A DNA stretch of 64,000 bases from Urbifossiella sp046350095 (lineage in GTDB: Bacteria > Planctomycetota > Planctomycetia > Gemmatales > Gemmataceae), in contig JAXMBA010000002.1 of assembly GCA_046350095.1 (NCBI GenBank), forward strand, positions 1,798,001-1,862,000. Direction: 5' to 3'. Shown piece by piece: positions 51,836-61,664 of this stretch (positions are counted from its first letter, which is position 1; every line of letters starts with the position of its first letter). Below the pieces are notes generated by a model that saw nothing but the letters and a program-made list of their open reading frames with translations, was not told the origin of the DNA and made no database searches. The position numbers and the translations under genes are program-made.

Positions 51836-53407
51836 TCAGTACCCGTCGTCGGGCGGGAACAGCGACCGCAGCAACCGGGCAGAGAGGTCGAACGCCGGGG
51901 TGAACGCCAGTTCCACCGCCGCGACCGGGCTGACGCGCACCTCCATCGCGGTGACGCGGCCGAGCGGCAGGCCGTCGAGGAAGCCGCGGACGGGCCGCTT
52001 GCCGGGGTCGCCGGTGCTGGTCATCTTCACGACGGTGTCGTCGGGCAGGGCCAGCGGCTTCCAGAAGCGCGGGTGGAACACGTTCGACCCGGCCAGCGTG
52101 AGCACTGGCGAACTGAGTGGTACCGGCGTGCCGCCCATCGCGCGGGCGTAGGCGCTGGACCCGGACGGCGTCGCCATCAGCAAGCCGTCGCACACCACCT
52201 TCTTGAGCCGCGTTTCGCCGTCCACGTCGACGCGGAGCCACGCCCCCTGCCCACTGTCGCGCTCGACCCAGGCGTCGTTGAACCCCAGCCCGCGGCCCTT
52301 CACGCCGTCGTCGGTGACGTAATCGACGCGGAGCATCGGCATGCGGTGGAGGACGAACTCGGAACCGGCCAGGTCCGCGGAGACGATCTCGTTCATCAGG
52401 TGGCCGAGGTGCCCGGCGTTGAGCCCGAGGAACGGCAGCCGCAGCCGCCAGTGCTCGCGGATGGCGTGGAGCATCGTGCCGTCGCCGCCGACGACGAGGA
52501 TGAGGTTGGGGTCGGGGCGTTCGAGGTGGCGGAACGCGGCGGCGCGGTCCTGAGCCTCCTTCTGCGGGCCGCACACGATCTTGAGCCGCGGCCGGTCGAA
52601 CCGGCTGCGCACCTCGCCGCGCGGGATGGCGCTGGTGAACAGCCCGTGCCGGCGGATGTACTCGGCGACCGAGGGGCACACGAACCCGTCGACGGCGTCG
52701 GCCCCGCCGTTGAACACCATCGCCCGCACGTCCGCGGTCGGCAGGTGCCCGGCGATTTCGAGGAGTTGGTGCCGCGGCGGCAGGTCGGCGGCGGCGGGCG
52801 GGTGGCCGGGCGCGTGGTACACCACGAACCGCGACTCGGTCCACATCCGCGCGCCGTCCTCCCAGCGCGTCTGCACCACCGACGTGCCCTCGGCCCCGCC
52901 GGCGACGAACTCGTCGGACACGACGTGCCACACCTCGCCGCGGCCGGCGTACTTCCGCTCCAGCGCGGCGTGTGGGGTAAACCGCTGGTCGTCGAGGTCG
53001 TCCAGATCGATGGTGACGCCGGGGGCGTCGGCGAACGCCAGGTCGGTCATCACGGCGCGGTGGACGGCGGCGGCGTGTTCGGCGTCGGGCCGGTCCGGCC
53101 GCGGGTGGTCCGGGCGGATCACGACTTCCGCGAACCCGGCGGCGCGGAGGCGGTCGGCGCCGTCGCGGTGAAAGCGGGTGGGCGGGTCGAAGTAGCCGGC
53201 GTACAGGGCGATGCGGCGGGCCGACAGCACCGCGGGGACGGGCACGGCGTCGGGCGGCGGCTCGGCGACGGCGGCCTCAGCGAGTTCGTCGGCGTCCCAC
53301 CCGCGGGCGGCGCAGAGTGCCCGCACGGCGGCCAGGATGGCGCCGACGGCAGCCGGGTCGTCGGGGTCGGCGGCGGCCCGGCGGGCGGCGGTGGCGAGGT
53401 CGGTCAT
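51836..53407 (-). CDS. NadD-like adenylyltransferase fused to NAD kinase
   Basis: A 523-residue fusion. Residues ~66-258 resemble NadD: RIALYAGYFDPPTRFHRDG (66-83) matches the nucleotidyltransferase opening, and VDGFVCPSVAEYIRRHGLF (239-257) matches its C-terminus. The HxGH motif is lost, reading FHRDG, so adenylyltransfer is doubtful. Residues ~275-523 form a complete NAD kinase: GGDGT (307-311), GLNAGHLGHL (328-337), NDAWVERD (377-384) and ATPSGSSAY (412-420). NAD kinase makes NADP from NAD and ATP. The first 60 residues are helical and unassigned. It ends with FPPDDGY. It lies 22 bases after the kinase gene, minus strand. Confidence 0.9.
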   Translation of the reverse strand: MTDLATAARRAAADPDDPAAVGAILAAVRALCAARGWDADELAEAAVAEPPPDAVPVPAVLSARRIALYAGYFDPPTRFHRDGADRLRAAGFAEVVIRPDHPRPDRPDAEHAAAVHRAVMTDLAFADAPGVTIDLDDLDDQRFTPHAALERKYAGRGEVWHVVSDEFVAGGAEGTSVVQTRWEDGARMWTESRFVVYHAPGHPPAAADLPPRHQLLEIAGHLPTADVRAMVFNGGADAVDGFVCPSVAEYIRRHGLFTSAIPRGEVRSRFDRPRLKIVCGPQKEAQDRAAAFRHLERPDPNLILVVGGDGTMLHAIREHWRLRLPFLGLNAGHLGHLMNEIVSADLAGSEFVLHRMPMLRVDYVTDDGVKGRGLGFNDAWVERDSGQGAWLRVDVDGETRLKKVVCDGLLMATPSGSSAYARAMGGTPVPLSSPVLTLAGSNVFHPRFWKPLALPDDTVVKMTSTGDPGKRPVRGFLDGLPLGRVTAMEVRVSPVAAVELAFTPAFDLSARLLRSLFPPDDGY

Positions 53408-53429
53408 GCGGCGGCCCGCGGCGGGACGG

Positions 53430-55115
53430 TTACCACGTCCAGTCTACGCGGTACACGTGCTGATCCAACGGCCCCGGGACCTCCCAGTACACCCACCGCC
53501 GGGCGTCGTCCTGGAGGCGGATCAACGGCCCGTCGTAGTCCCGCGGCGCGCCCCCGCCCGGCGGCGCCACCCGCAGCCGGTAATCGACGAACGGCTTGTC
53601 GTCGGGGAAGACGATGAGGATGGACGACTTCACCGCCCCGGCGTAGCCGATCATGCCGAGCCACTGGTCGGCCGGCGTCTGGATCGAGTCGCGGTACGTG
53701 GCGAAGACCTGGGCGGTGAACTCCTCGTGGAGTGGTACGCCCCGCGTGTCCAGCGCCAGGTGCCGAATCTTCATCGCCTGCGCGCCGACGGTGCGAGGCT
53801 GTGCCGCGACGTACACGCGGGCGCCCTCCGGCCGCGGGCTGACGGCGCGGCCGATGATGTCGCGGCCGGTGGTGCGGTACTCGATGCGGTACTCGTCGGC
53901 GGCGGCGGTCCGCGTCAGCACCCGCCGGTTCTGAAAGATCACGAACGACTCCGCGCCCGGCTCCGCGGGCGTGACTTTCTTCCACGCCCGCAAGTCCACC
54001 ACGCGGTCGTCGGTAATGACGCGGAAGGCCGGGTTCGCCGGCTCGGCCAGAGAATCGACGGCGACGACCGGGTGCGGAAACTCGCGGTCCGGGTTCGGCC
54101 GGCCGGCGCGGACGCCCTCCACGCGCCGCACCACCTCCTGCCGCCGCAACTCCGAGGTCGGGTCGTCGGGCGGGACGACGTCGGCCGGCGGCCGCGCGGA
54201 CAGGTATACGGCGACGAGCGCCACCACGCCGACGAGCGCGACCGCGGCCGGCTTCCACCACCGGCCGGCGGCGCGGCGCAGGCGGTAGCTGCGGTCGCGG
54301 GTCGGGAGCGGTTCGCCCCGCCGGAAGCGGTCGAGGTCGGCGGCCAGGTCCACGGCGGACGGGTAACGATCGGCCGGAGACTTCCGCAGGCACTTGTGGC
54401 AGATGAACTCCAGATCGCGCGGCACGCCGGGCGCGAGTCGACGGACGGGGACCGGGTCGGCCCCCTGCACCGCCAGCAGCATCGCCGCGGTGGAGTGGCC
54501 GGCGAACGGCCGGACGCCGGTGAGGCACTCGTAGAGCATGACGCCGAGCGCCCACACGTCGGCCGCGGCGTCGATCCCCTCGGTTCGGCCGCTCGCCTGC
54601 TCGGGCGCCATGTACGCCGGCGTGCCCATCACGTCGCCGGGCTTGGTGAGCGTCGCCCCGGAGGCAAGCTTGGCGAGACCGAAGTCGGCGACCTTCGGCT
54701 CTCCGGCGGCGTCGAAGAGCACGTTTTGCGGCTTCAGGTCGCGGTGAACGATGCCGGCAGCGTGTGCTGCCGCCACGCCGCCGGCGAGTTGGAGGAGCAA
54801 TTCCGCCGCGGCGGCGGGGTCCATCCGGCCGCCCTTGAGGCGGTCGGCGAGCGTGCCGCCGGGGCAGAACTCCATCACGAGGTACGGCCGGCCGCCGGTC
54901 TCGCCGAAGTCGTGAACCTGGACGACGTGCGGGTGGTGGACGCGCGCGGTGGCCTGCGACTCGACCAGGAACCGCGACAGGGCGACGCCCTCGGCGCGGC
55001 CGTCGCCGAGGACGAGCTTAAGGGCCACCGTGCGGCCGAGCGAGCACTGCCGGGCCTCGTACACGACGCCCATGCCGCCGCGGCTGACCTCGCGGACGAT
55101 GGCGTAGCCTGGCAC
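53430..55115 (-). CDS. Membrane-anchored Ser/Thr protein kinase
   Basis: A 561-residue (as given) PknB-type kinase. Glycine loop VSRGGMGVVY (10-19), Lys33, HRDLKPQN (124-131) and DFG (144-146) are intact, unlike the tubulin fusions. A membrane helix (VALVGVVALVAVYLSA, about 281-296) leads to an extracytoplasmic domain of ~250 residues that is beta-rich and unassigned. The GTG 55115 opens directly at the kinase. Just upstream, in another frame, lies a strongly coding segment with a Shine-Dalgarno (see 55126-55222), so the true start may be there with a frameshift between. Confidence 0.85.
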   Translation of the reverse strand: MPGYAIVREVSRGGMGVVYEARQCSLGRTVALKLVLGDGRAEGVALSRFLVESQATARVHHPHVVQVHDFGETGGRPYLVMEFCPGGTLADRLKGGRMDPAAAAELLLQLAGGVAAAHAAGIVHRDLKPQNVLFDAAGEPKVADFGLAKLASGATLTKPGDVMGTPAYMAPEQASGRTEGIDAAADVWALGVMLYECLTGVRPFAGHSTAAMLLAVQGADPVPVRRLAPGVPRDLEFICHKCLRKSPADRYPSAVDLAADLDRFRRGEPLPTRDRSYRLRRAAGRWWKPAAVALVGVVALVAVYLSARPPADVVPPDDPTSELRRQEVVRRVEGVRAGRPNPDREFPHPVVAVDSLAEPANPAFRVITDDRVVDLRAWKKVTPAEPGAESFVIFQNRRVLTRTAAADEYRIEYRTTGRDIIGRAVSPRPEGARVYVAAQPRTVGAQAMKIRHLALDTRGVPLHEEFTAQVFATYRDSIQTPADQWLGMIGYAGAVKSSILIVFPDDKPFVDYRLRVAPPGGGAPRDYDGPLIRLQDDARRWVYWEVPGPLDQHVYRVDWTW

Positions 55116-55125
55116 GTCCGGAGCG

Positions 55126-55222
55126 GCGGCCGACCGGGCCGGGTGCGCTCGTCGGCTGCGGCGGCGGGCGGCGTGTGGCCCACCGTCGTGTCCGTCGGCG
55201 CTTGGCGGGGCTCGTCGGGCAC
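55126..55222 (-). pseudogene. Out-of-frame N-terminal segment of the kinase gene
   Basis: From GTG 55222, with AGGA eight bases upstream, the frame reads MPDEPRQAPTDTTVGHTPPA and on to about ERTRPGRPP, with high third-position GC. Its TDTTVGHTPP-like text is typical of planctomycete kinase N-termini. It then leaves the kinase frame near 55126-55145, in a run of C and G. A one-base indel would join it to the kinase. It may be a real frameshift, a programmed one, or a sequencing error. Confidence 0.55.
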
Positions 55223-55257
55223 CGGGGGGGTCCTGCGAGGTATGGTCAGGATACGCG

Positions 55258-56442
55258 TCAGCGGGCCGGGGCGAACGTAGCCGTCACCTGCAGGCCCACG
55301 AACCGCGCCGCCACAGGCGAACTGTCGGCGTCGAGCCGGACCGTAACTTCGACCACGCGGCGGTCGGCGTCCTCGCGCGGGCCGAGCGGGAAGACCTGGT
55401 TGCGGGCGATCATGCGGGCCACGTCCGACTCCGCCTTTACCACGCCCTTTAGCGGCCGCGGCAGCGCCGGGTGTGTGATCTCGACCGGCACCGGTCCGGC
55501 CTTCACCCAGCCGCTCAGGCGGTCCACGTCGGACTCGTACACCTCCGCGACCACGACCATGTCGCCGAGCGCCGCCATCTGCACCACCGGCTCGCCTGCC
55601 CCCGTCGGCTGGCCGGTCCGCCCCGCGACGCGGAGCACCACGCCGTCGACCGGAGCCGTCAGTGTCGCCAGTTCGAGCGCCTTGCGGGCGACGGTCAGCT
55701 TCTCCTCGCCGGACTTCACCGGGGCGCGGGCCTCGGCTTCGGCCAGTTCCGCCTCCGCGGCCTTCACCCGCGCCTCGGCCGCGGTTCGGCTGCCGGCGTA
55801 AGTCGCCGCCGCCTTCTCCCGCGCCGCCGTCGTCGCGGTCAGCTCGGCGTCGGCCTGGTCGATCAGCAGGCGAACCTTGTCGAGGTCCTCGTCGGCGACG
55901 CGGGCGCCGTCGGCGCGGGCGGCGTCGAGGCGGGCCAGCTGCCGGGCTGCGGCGTCGCGCTGCTTCGAAACTAGCCCCGCCTTCGCGTCCAACGCTGCCA
56001 GGTCGGCTTTCTCGCCGGCCTGCGCGGAAGCGATCTCAGCCCTCGCGGCAGCGATCTTCTTCACCCCCGCCTCAGTCGCCGCGGCGACGGCCGCCTTCGC
56101 CTCGGCCAGCTGCACCTCGGCCACCTTCACTTCGGCGGCGCGGATGTCGCGGCTGGCCAGCACTGCGATCGCGTCGCCGGCCTTCAACTTGTCGCCGGGG
56201 GCGAGCGGCTTCAGCTCGGAGATGCGGTCGCCCGGCGGGCCGTACACGGGCACCACGCCACCCGCCGGCTGGATGCGGCTCAGCGCGGCGACGCGGGTGG
56301 GTGCCGGGCCGTCGGTACGGTCGGCGTGGGGCTGTGCGACGGGGCCAGGGAGGAAGAGGTAGTAGACGACGGCGCCGCCGGCCGCGAACGCGCCCAGGAC
56401 CACCAGCAGAATCACCCACGCGCGGGCATCGCGGCGGACCAC
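55258..56442 (-). CDS. HlyD-family membrane fusion protein
   Basis: A 394-residue periplasmic adaptor. An N-terminal anchor (VILLVVLGAFAAGGAVVYYL) is followed by a barrel/lipoyl segment (PAGGVVPVYGPPGDRISEL), a long Ala/Lys-rich coiled-coil hairpin (~100-245), the lipoyl return half (LATLTAPVDGVVLRVAGRTG) and a beta-barrel. It would link an inner-membrane exporter to the outer membrane. No ABC or RND exporter is adjacent, so its partner is elsewhere. GTG 56442 has GGGAGG about seven bases upstream. It is separated from the kinase gene by 35 bases. Confidence 0.88.
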   Translation of the reverse strand: MVRRDARAWVILLVVLGAFAAGGAVVYYLFLPGPVAQPHADRTDGPAPTRVAALSRIQPAGGVVPVYGPPGDRISELKPLAPGDKLKAGDAIAVLASRDIRAAEVKVAEVQLAEAKAAVAAATEAGVKKIAAARAEIASAQAGEKADLAALDAKAGLVSKQRDAAARQLARLDAARADGARVADEDLDKVRLLIDQADAELTATTAAREKAAATYAGSRTAAEARVKAAEAELAEAEARAPVKSGEEKLTVARKALELATLTAPVDGVVLRVAGRTGQPTGAGEPVVQMAALGDMVVVAEVYESDVDRLSGWVKAGPVPVEITHPALPRPLKGVVKAESDVARMIARNQVFPLGPREDADRRVVEVTVRLDADSSPVAARFVGLQVTATFAPAR

Positions 56443-56458
56443 GCCTCGCCCTCCCGTG

Positions 56459-56824
56459 CTAAACGGCCCCGTAGGACACCACGCCGCCGGCGAACAGCGC
56501 CCACCACGCCACCTTGCAGAGCACGTGCAGCCCCTGGTCGATGTGGATGCTGTAGAGCTTTTCGCACTTCCCCAGGTCGATGAACCAGTGCAGGATCGTC
56601 TCGGCGAACCCGAACATGACGGCGACTTCGTACTGGGCGCCGGACCACCGGACGATCACACCCACGGCCGCCCCGTGGAGCAAGGCGTGCGCCGACAGCC
56701 AGTAGTACCACGGCACGGCTTGCTGGAGCGGATTGGTCGTCCGGCGACACTTGCACGCCGCCATCGCGTCGTTCTGGAGCGAGTAGTCCATCAGGGCGTG
56801 GCCGGCGAGCAGGAAGAACAGCAT
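56459..56824 (-). CDS. DUF3307-like small membrane protein
   Basis: A 121-residue protein with about four hydrophobic segments. The motif GHALMDYSLQND (about 8-19) and the later SAHALLHGAAVGVIV and HWFIDLGKCEKLYSIHIDQ match the DUF3307 pattern (HxxxDYxLQ, then HxxxH and FIxDxxK), a possible metal-binding membrane family of unknown function. It ends 16 bases before the HlyD-type adaptor gene. The start ATG 56824 gives the expected N-terminal helix. Confidence 0.75.
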   Translation of the reverse strand: MLFFLLAGHALMDYSLQNDAMAACKCRRTTNPLQQAVPWYYWLSAHALLHGAAVGVIVRWSGAQYEVAVMFGFAETILHWFIDLGKCEKLYSIHIDQGLHVLCKVAWWALFAGGVVSYGAV

Positions 56825-56954
56825 GTCGCCTCCCCGGCGGGTGTCACACGATCTTACCCCCCTCCTACGGGTCCGGGGAGATTCGCCCACCCGGATGACG
56901 CCCCCGATTCCCCCCGCATCGCCCCCCCAATCCCACCTCCCGGACCGCCGCCCG

Positions 56955-56996
56955 AATTCGTGCCAGGCTCCCCCCCAGGGGGTCGCGGCACGAATT
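56955..56996. repeat. 42-base hairpin in divergent region
   Basis: AATTCGTGCC (56955-56964) is exactly complementary to GGCACGAATT (56987-56996), with an inner CCCCC/GGGGG stem. It lies in the 254-base gap between the DUF3307-like gene and the propeller gene. It may be regulatory or a repeat. Confidence 0.45.
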
Positions 56997-57077
56997 GAGT
57001 CAATGACACGAAATAGTGTTGGAGCGACGCGCCGCCGGGCGTCCGCTATGATGGCGCCCGCTCCCCCGGAGGCCGCC

Positions 57078-58364
57078 ATGACCCGCCGTTCGCTCGCGCT
57101 GTTCGCCGTCCCGCTGCTCCTCGCCGCCGACTGGCCCACCTTCCTCGGCCCCACGCAGGACGGCGTCTCCACCGAGACCGGCATCATCCGCCCGTGGCCC
57201 AAGGACGGCTTGAAGAAACTGTGGGAGTGCCCCCTCGGCGTCGGCTACGCCCCGCCCGTCGTCGCCGCCGGCAAGCTCTACCACTTCGACCGCCACGCCG
57301 ACGCCTGCCGCCTCACCTGCCGCGAGGCTGCCACCGGCAAGCAACTCTGGAGCTACGAGTACCCGACCACCTACGAGGACTTCTACGGCTACGACCCCGG
57401 CCCGCGCGCCTGCCCGGTCGTGGACGGTGACCGCGTGTACGTCCTCGGTCCGGAGGGCACGCTGGCGTGCGTCTCGGCCGCCGACGGGAAGGAGCGTTGG
57501 AAGCTGGACACCCGCGCGAGGTACCGCTTCCACCAGAACTTCTTCGGCGTGGGCAGCGTCCCCGTGGTCGAAGGAAACACCCTTATCGTGGCCGTCGGCG
57601 GCAGCCCGAAGGGGCCGCGGCCGGTGGACCTGCGCGAGGCCAAGCCCGACGGTTCTGCGGTGGTCGGCCTCGACAAGCTCACCGGCGCCGAGCGCTACCG
57701 GACCGGCGACGAGCTGGCGAGCTACAGCAGCCCGGTCGTGCGCACGATCGACGGCAAGCGGACGGGCCTGTACTTCGCCCGCGGCGGGCTGTTCGCCTTC
57801 GACCCGCAGACGGGGGCGCAGCGGTTCGCGTTCCGGTGGCGGGCGAAGAGCGAGGAGAGCGTGAACGCCGCGAACCCGCTCGTCGTCGGCGACCGCATCC
57901 TGCTCTCCGAGTGCTACGGCCCCGGGGCGGCGCTGTTGGAGGCGAAGAACGCCGGCGTGAAGGCCGTGTGGACGGACGACGACAAGGACCGGTTCGAGAA
58001 GTCGCTGCTGTCGCACTGGTGTACCCCGATCCACATCGGCGGTTTCGTGTACGGCAGCAGCGGCCGGCACGACAACGACGCGGACGTGCGCTGCGTCGAG
58101 CTGGCAACGGGCGACGTGAAGTGGACGCTGCGGCGGGCGTCGCGCTGTACGTTCACGGCTGTGGACGGGCACCTGATCGGGCTCGGCGAGTTCGGCGAGC
58201 TGTTCCTGTTCCGGCCCAACCCGGCCCGATACGAGGAAGTGAGCCGCTACCGGATGCCGGAGCTGAGCTACCCGTGCTGGGCGCCGCCGGTGGTCAGCGA
58301 CGGGCGGATGTTCGTGCGCGGCAAGGAAAGGCTGGTGTGCCTGGAGCTGGCCGGCAAGAAGTGA
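57078..58364 (+). CDS. Secreted PQQ-like beta-propeller protein
   Basis: A 428-residue secreted propeller, the second in the window. A signal peptide (SLALFAVPLLLAADW) is followed by WPTFLGPTQDGVSTETG, the standard planctomycete opening. Blade motifs include CREAATGKQLWSYE, CVSAADGKERWKLDT and CVELATGDVKWTLRR. ATG 57078 is preceded by GGAGG five bases upstream, which fixes the start; the frame is open upstream only by chance. It is not a close paralog of the one at 1916-3172. The function is unknown. Confidence 0.86.
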   Translation: MTRRSLALFAVPLLLAADWPTFLGPTQDGVSTETGIIRPWPKDGLKKLWECPLGVGYAPPVVAAGKLYHFDRHADACRLTCREAATGKQLWSYEYPTTYEDFYGYDPGPRACPVVDGDRVYVLGPEGTLACVSAADGKERWKLDTRARYRFHQNFFGVGSVPVVEGNTLIVAVGGSPKGPRPVDLREAKPDGSAVVGLDKLTGAERYRTGDELASYSSPVVRTIDGKRTGLYFARGGLFAFDPQTGAQRFAFRWRAKSEESVNAANPLVVGDRILLSECYGPGAALLEAKNAGVKAVWTDDDKDRFEKSLLSHWCTPIHIGGFVYGSSGRHDNDADVRCVELATGDVKWTLRRASRCTFTAVDGHLIGLGEFGELFLFRPNPARYEEVSRYRMPELSYPCWAPPVVSDGRMFVRGKERLVCLELAGKK

Positions 58365-58367
58365 CCT

Positions 58368-58435
58368 CGCTTGCGGCGCTACGCCGCAAGCGGCGGACCC
58401 GATCCTTTCGTTCCCCCCGCGGAGCGGGGGAACGA
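58368..58435. repeat. Two adjacent short palindromes
   Basis: Palindrome 1 has arms CGCTTGCGGCG (58368-58378) and complement (58382-58392) with loop CTA. Palindrome 2 has arms TCGTTCCCCC (58408-58417) and complement (58426-58435). They sit between convergent genes and may stop transcription or be REP repeats. Confidence 0.6.
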
Positions 58436-58463
58436 GAGGGTTCCGAGTCACGCCGATCCTGTG

Positions 58464-59591
58464 TCACAGGCTCTCCCGCACACGGGCGGCGAGCCACTGC
58501 AGTTCTTCGAGCGACAAGTGCCCGAGTACGCCCTCGCGGCTTCCGTCGTGCCCGACGACCACGAGGCTGCGGCTCTGGTCCTTCGGGTCGAACTCGGCGA
58601 TCACCGCGGCCACCCGCTCGCCCGGCCACGACCACCGCATCGGCCTGAACACCCCCGGCTCCTCCACTTCCAACCCGGCCCGGCTCACACGCACCTCCGA
58701 CCGGCCGTAGGTGGTCACGAGGCGGAAGAACCCAAGCAACAGCAGGAGCAGCACGGCCGCGCTGCCGCCGCCGATCATCACCCCGACCACGACCCACGGC
58801 GGCGGCGGGGCCGGGTCCCACTTCACTGCGCCTTGCAGGGTGAACACGCCGATCAATGCGAGCATCAGGAACAACACCGGCGCGAAGACCGAGCAGCCCC
58901 AGAAGTAGCGGTCGAGTCCGCGGCTGCCGAGCGGACCCACGGCGACCACGATCCCCTCCGGCTGCGGTCGGAGCCGAAGCGTGCTGCCGGGCGGTAGGGT
59001 CGGGTGGAACTCGTCGTTGGGGTCGTCCACGACGCCCAGCTCGGAGGGGAGGCCGCACAGCGCCGCCAGCTCCGCGGCGAACGGCAGCAACACGTCGCGC
59101 CGGTACCACAACCCCATCCGCCGCCGCCGGCCGGTCACGTCTTCGACTTCGAGAACGGAGAGCTCGCCCCACATCCCGGAGTTGTTCGCCCCCGTACGGC
59201 TGCTCGCCCCGGACACGACGAAGCGCCGCACATCCGCCACGTCCAGTCGAACGCTCCGCTTCCACAGCGGCCCGACGCCGCGGGCGTACTCCAACTGGCC
59301 GCCTCCGACTCGGACACAGTCCCGGGCGGCCGCGACCCACAGGCCGAGGGCGGCGATGAGCGTCAAGAACAGGTAGCCACCGAGCCAGGGGATGAGGAAC
59401 ACCCCCGCGGCGGGGAACCCCGCGAACGCCGCGAACGGCCCGACCGGGATACTGATCAGAAGGGCGACGCCGACTGCCCACAGGAACACGACTGCGCCCG
59501 CGCCCTCAGCCGGCCCGCTCCGCGGGAGCGTCAGCACGGTGTCGGCGCCGTCGGCGGTGCGGGTCCAGGCAGGCGGGTCGTGTGGCGTCAT
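58464..59591 (-). CDS. Hypothetical integral membrane protein
   Basis: A 375-residue protein with about four membrane helices in two pairs: near residues 30-100 (VVFLWAVGVALLISIPVGPF, LIPWLGGYLFLTLIAALGLW) and near 240-300 (FAPVLFLMLALIGVFTLQG, VVVGVMIGGGSAAVLLLLLL). Beta-rich soluble stretches separate them (VRVGGGQLEYARGVGP), resembling photosystem-assembly-type PH-like domains, a weak match. The C-terminal region EVRVSRAGLEVEEPG suggests a second copy. The function is unknown. It is divergent from the MoxR gene. Confidence 0.72.
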   Translation of the reverse strand: MTPHDPPAWTRTADGADTVLTLPRSGPAEGAGAVVFLWAVGVALLISIPVGPFAAFAGFPAAGVFLIPWLGGYLFLTLIAALGLWVAAARDCVRVGGGQLEYARGVGPLWKRSVRLDVADVRRFVVSGASSRTGANNSGMWGELSVLEVEDVTGRRRRMGLWYRRDVLLPFAAELAALCGLPSELGVVDDPNDEFHPTLPPGSTLRLRPQPEGIVVAVGPLGSRGLDRYFWGCSVFAPVLFLMLALIGVFTLQGAVKWDPAPPPPWVVVGVMIGGGSAAVLLLLLLGFFRLVTTYGRSEVRVSRAGLEVEEPGVFRPMRWSWPGERVAAVIAEFDPKDQSRSLVVVGHDGSREGVLGHLSLEELQWLAARVRESL

Positions 59592-59705
59592 GGGTGCCCT
59601 CGGGGGCAGCGGGTAGCCGGTGATTCGCCCGCCGACCGCGGGTCTTGGCCGGGTTCGGGCAGTTGTTACGATGATCCTACGGCCCGCCGAGCGGGCTGAA
59701 CCGAC

Positions 59706-60770
<1,065 letters not shown>

Positions 60771-60773
60771 GTC

Positions 60774-61655
60774 ATGCCGCCGCTGCCCGATCCGACGGTA
60801 TTGGCCCGCGTCGATCGTCTCGAACTCGAGGCCCGGCAGTTCGTGGAGGGCTACCTCGCCGGCCGGCACCGCAGCCCGCGGCACGGGTTCGCCGTCGAGT
60901 TCGCCCAGCACCGCGAGTACGCCCCCGGCGACGACATCAAGCACATCGACTGGAAGGTCTACGGCCGCACCGAGCGGTTCCACCTGAAGCAGTACGAACA
61001 GGAAACGAACCTCGTCGCCTGGCTCGTTGCCGACGCCAGCGACTCCATGCGGTACGGCTCGGGGCCGCGCACCAAGTACGACCTGGCGTGTTCGGCCGCG
61101 GCCGCGATGGGCTACCTCGTGCTGCGGCAGTCGGACAGTGTCGGCCTCGCCACCGTGGCCGGCGGGCTGCGGGCGTTCCTGCGGCCGTCGGGGCAAATGA
61201 ACCAACTCCGCGAGGCGTGTCGGGCACTCGCCGACGGCCCGCACGCCGGCCCCGCGAACCTCGGCCGCACCCTCCACGAGCTCGCCGGCCGCACCGGCCG
61301 CCGCGGCATCGTCTTCGTGTTCAGCGACCTGCTGGACGACGTGGAGGACACACTCGCGGGGTTGCAGCACCTCCGCTACCACAAGCACGAGGTCGTGCTG
61401 TTCCACACGCTGGACGCCGCCGAGGTGGACTTCCCGTTCCGCCACACGACGCTGTTCCGCGGGCTGGAGGGGCTGCCCGAAATCCTGACCGATCCACTGG
61501 GTGTGCGGGAAGGGTACTTGAAGGCGTTCGCCGAGCACGTGGCGGCGCTGGAGAACGGCTGCCGCGGCATGGAGATCGACCTGGTGCGGTTGCGGACGGA
61601 CGCCGACTTGGGGCACGACCTGACGGCGTACTTGCAGAAGCGCCGCGGCCGCTGA
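60774..61655 (+). CDS. DUF58 protein (MoxR partner)
   Basis: A 293-residue protein of DUF58, which carries a degenerate vWA-like fold. HREYAPGDDIKHIDWKVYGR is the family signature; LVADASDSMRYGSG keeps a metal-site-like DxSxS. It functions with the MoxR ATPase encoded just upstream, probably as its adaptor. Its stop and that of the convergent helicase gene share a small hairpin (TGACGC/GCGTCA at 61653-61667). Confidence 0.92.
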   Translation: MPPLPDPTVLARVDRLELEARQFVEGYLAGRHRSPRHGFAVEFAQHREYAPGDDIKHIDWKVYGRTERFHLKQYEQETNLVAWLVADASDSMRYGSGPRTKYDLACSAAAAMGYLVLRQSDSVGLATVAGGLRAFLRPSGQMNQLREACRALADGPHAGPANLGRTLHELAGRTGRRGIVFVFSDLLDDVEDTLAGLQHLRYHKHEVVLFHTLDAAEVDFPFRHTTLFRGLEGLPEILTDPLGVREGYLKAFAEHVAALENGCRGMEIDLVRLRTDADLGHDLTAYLQKRRGR

Positions 61656-61664
61656 CGCAACGCG

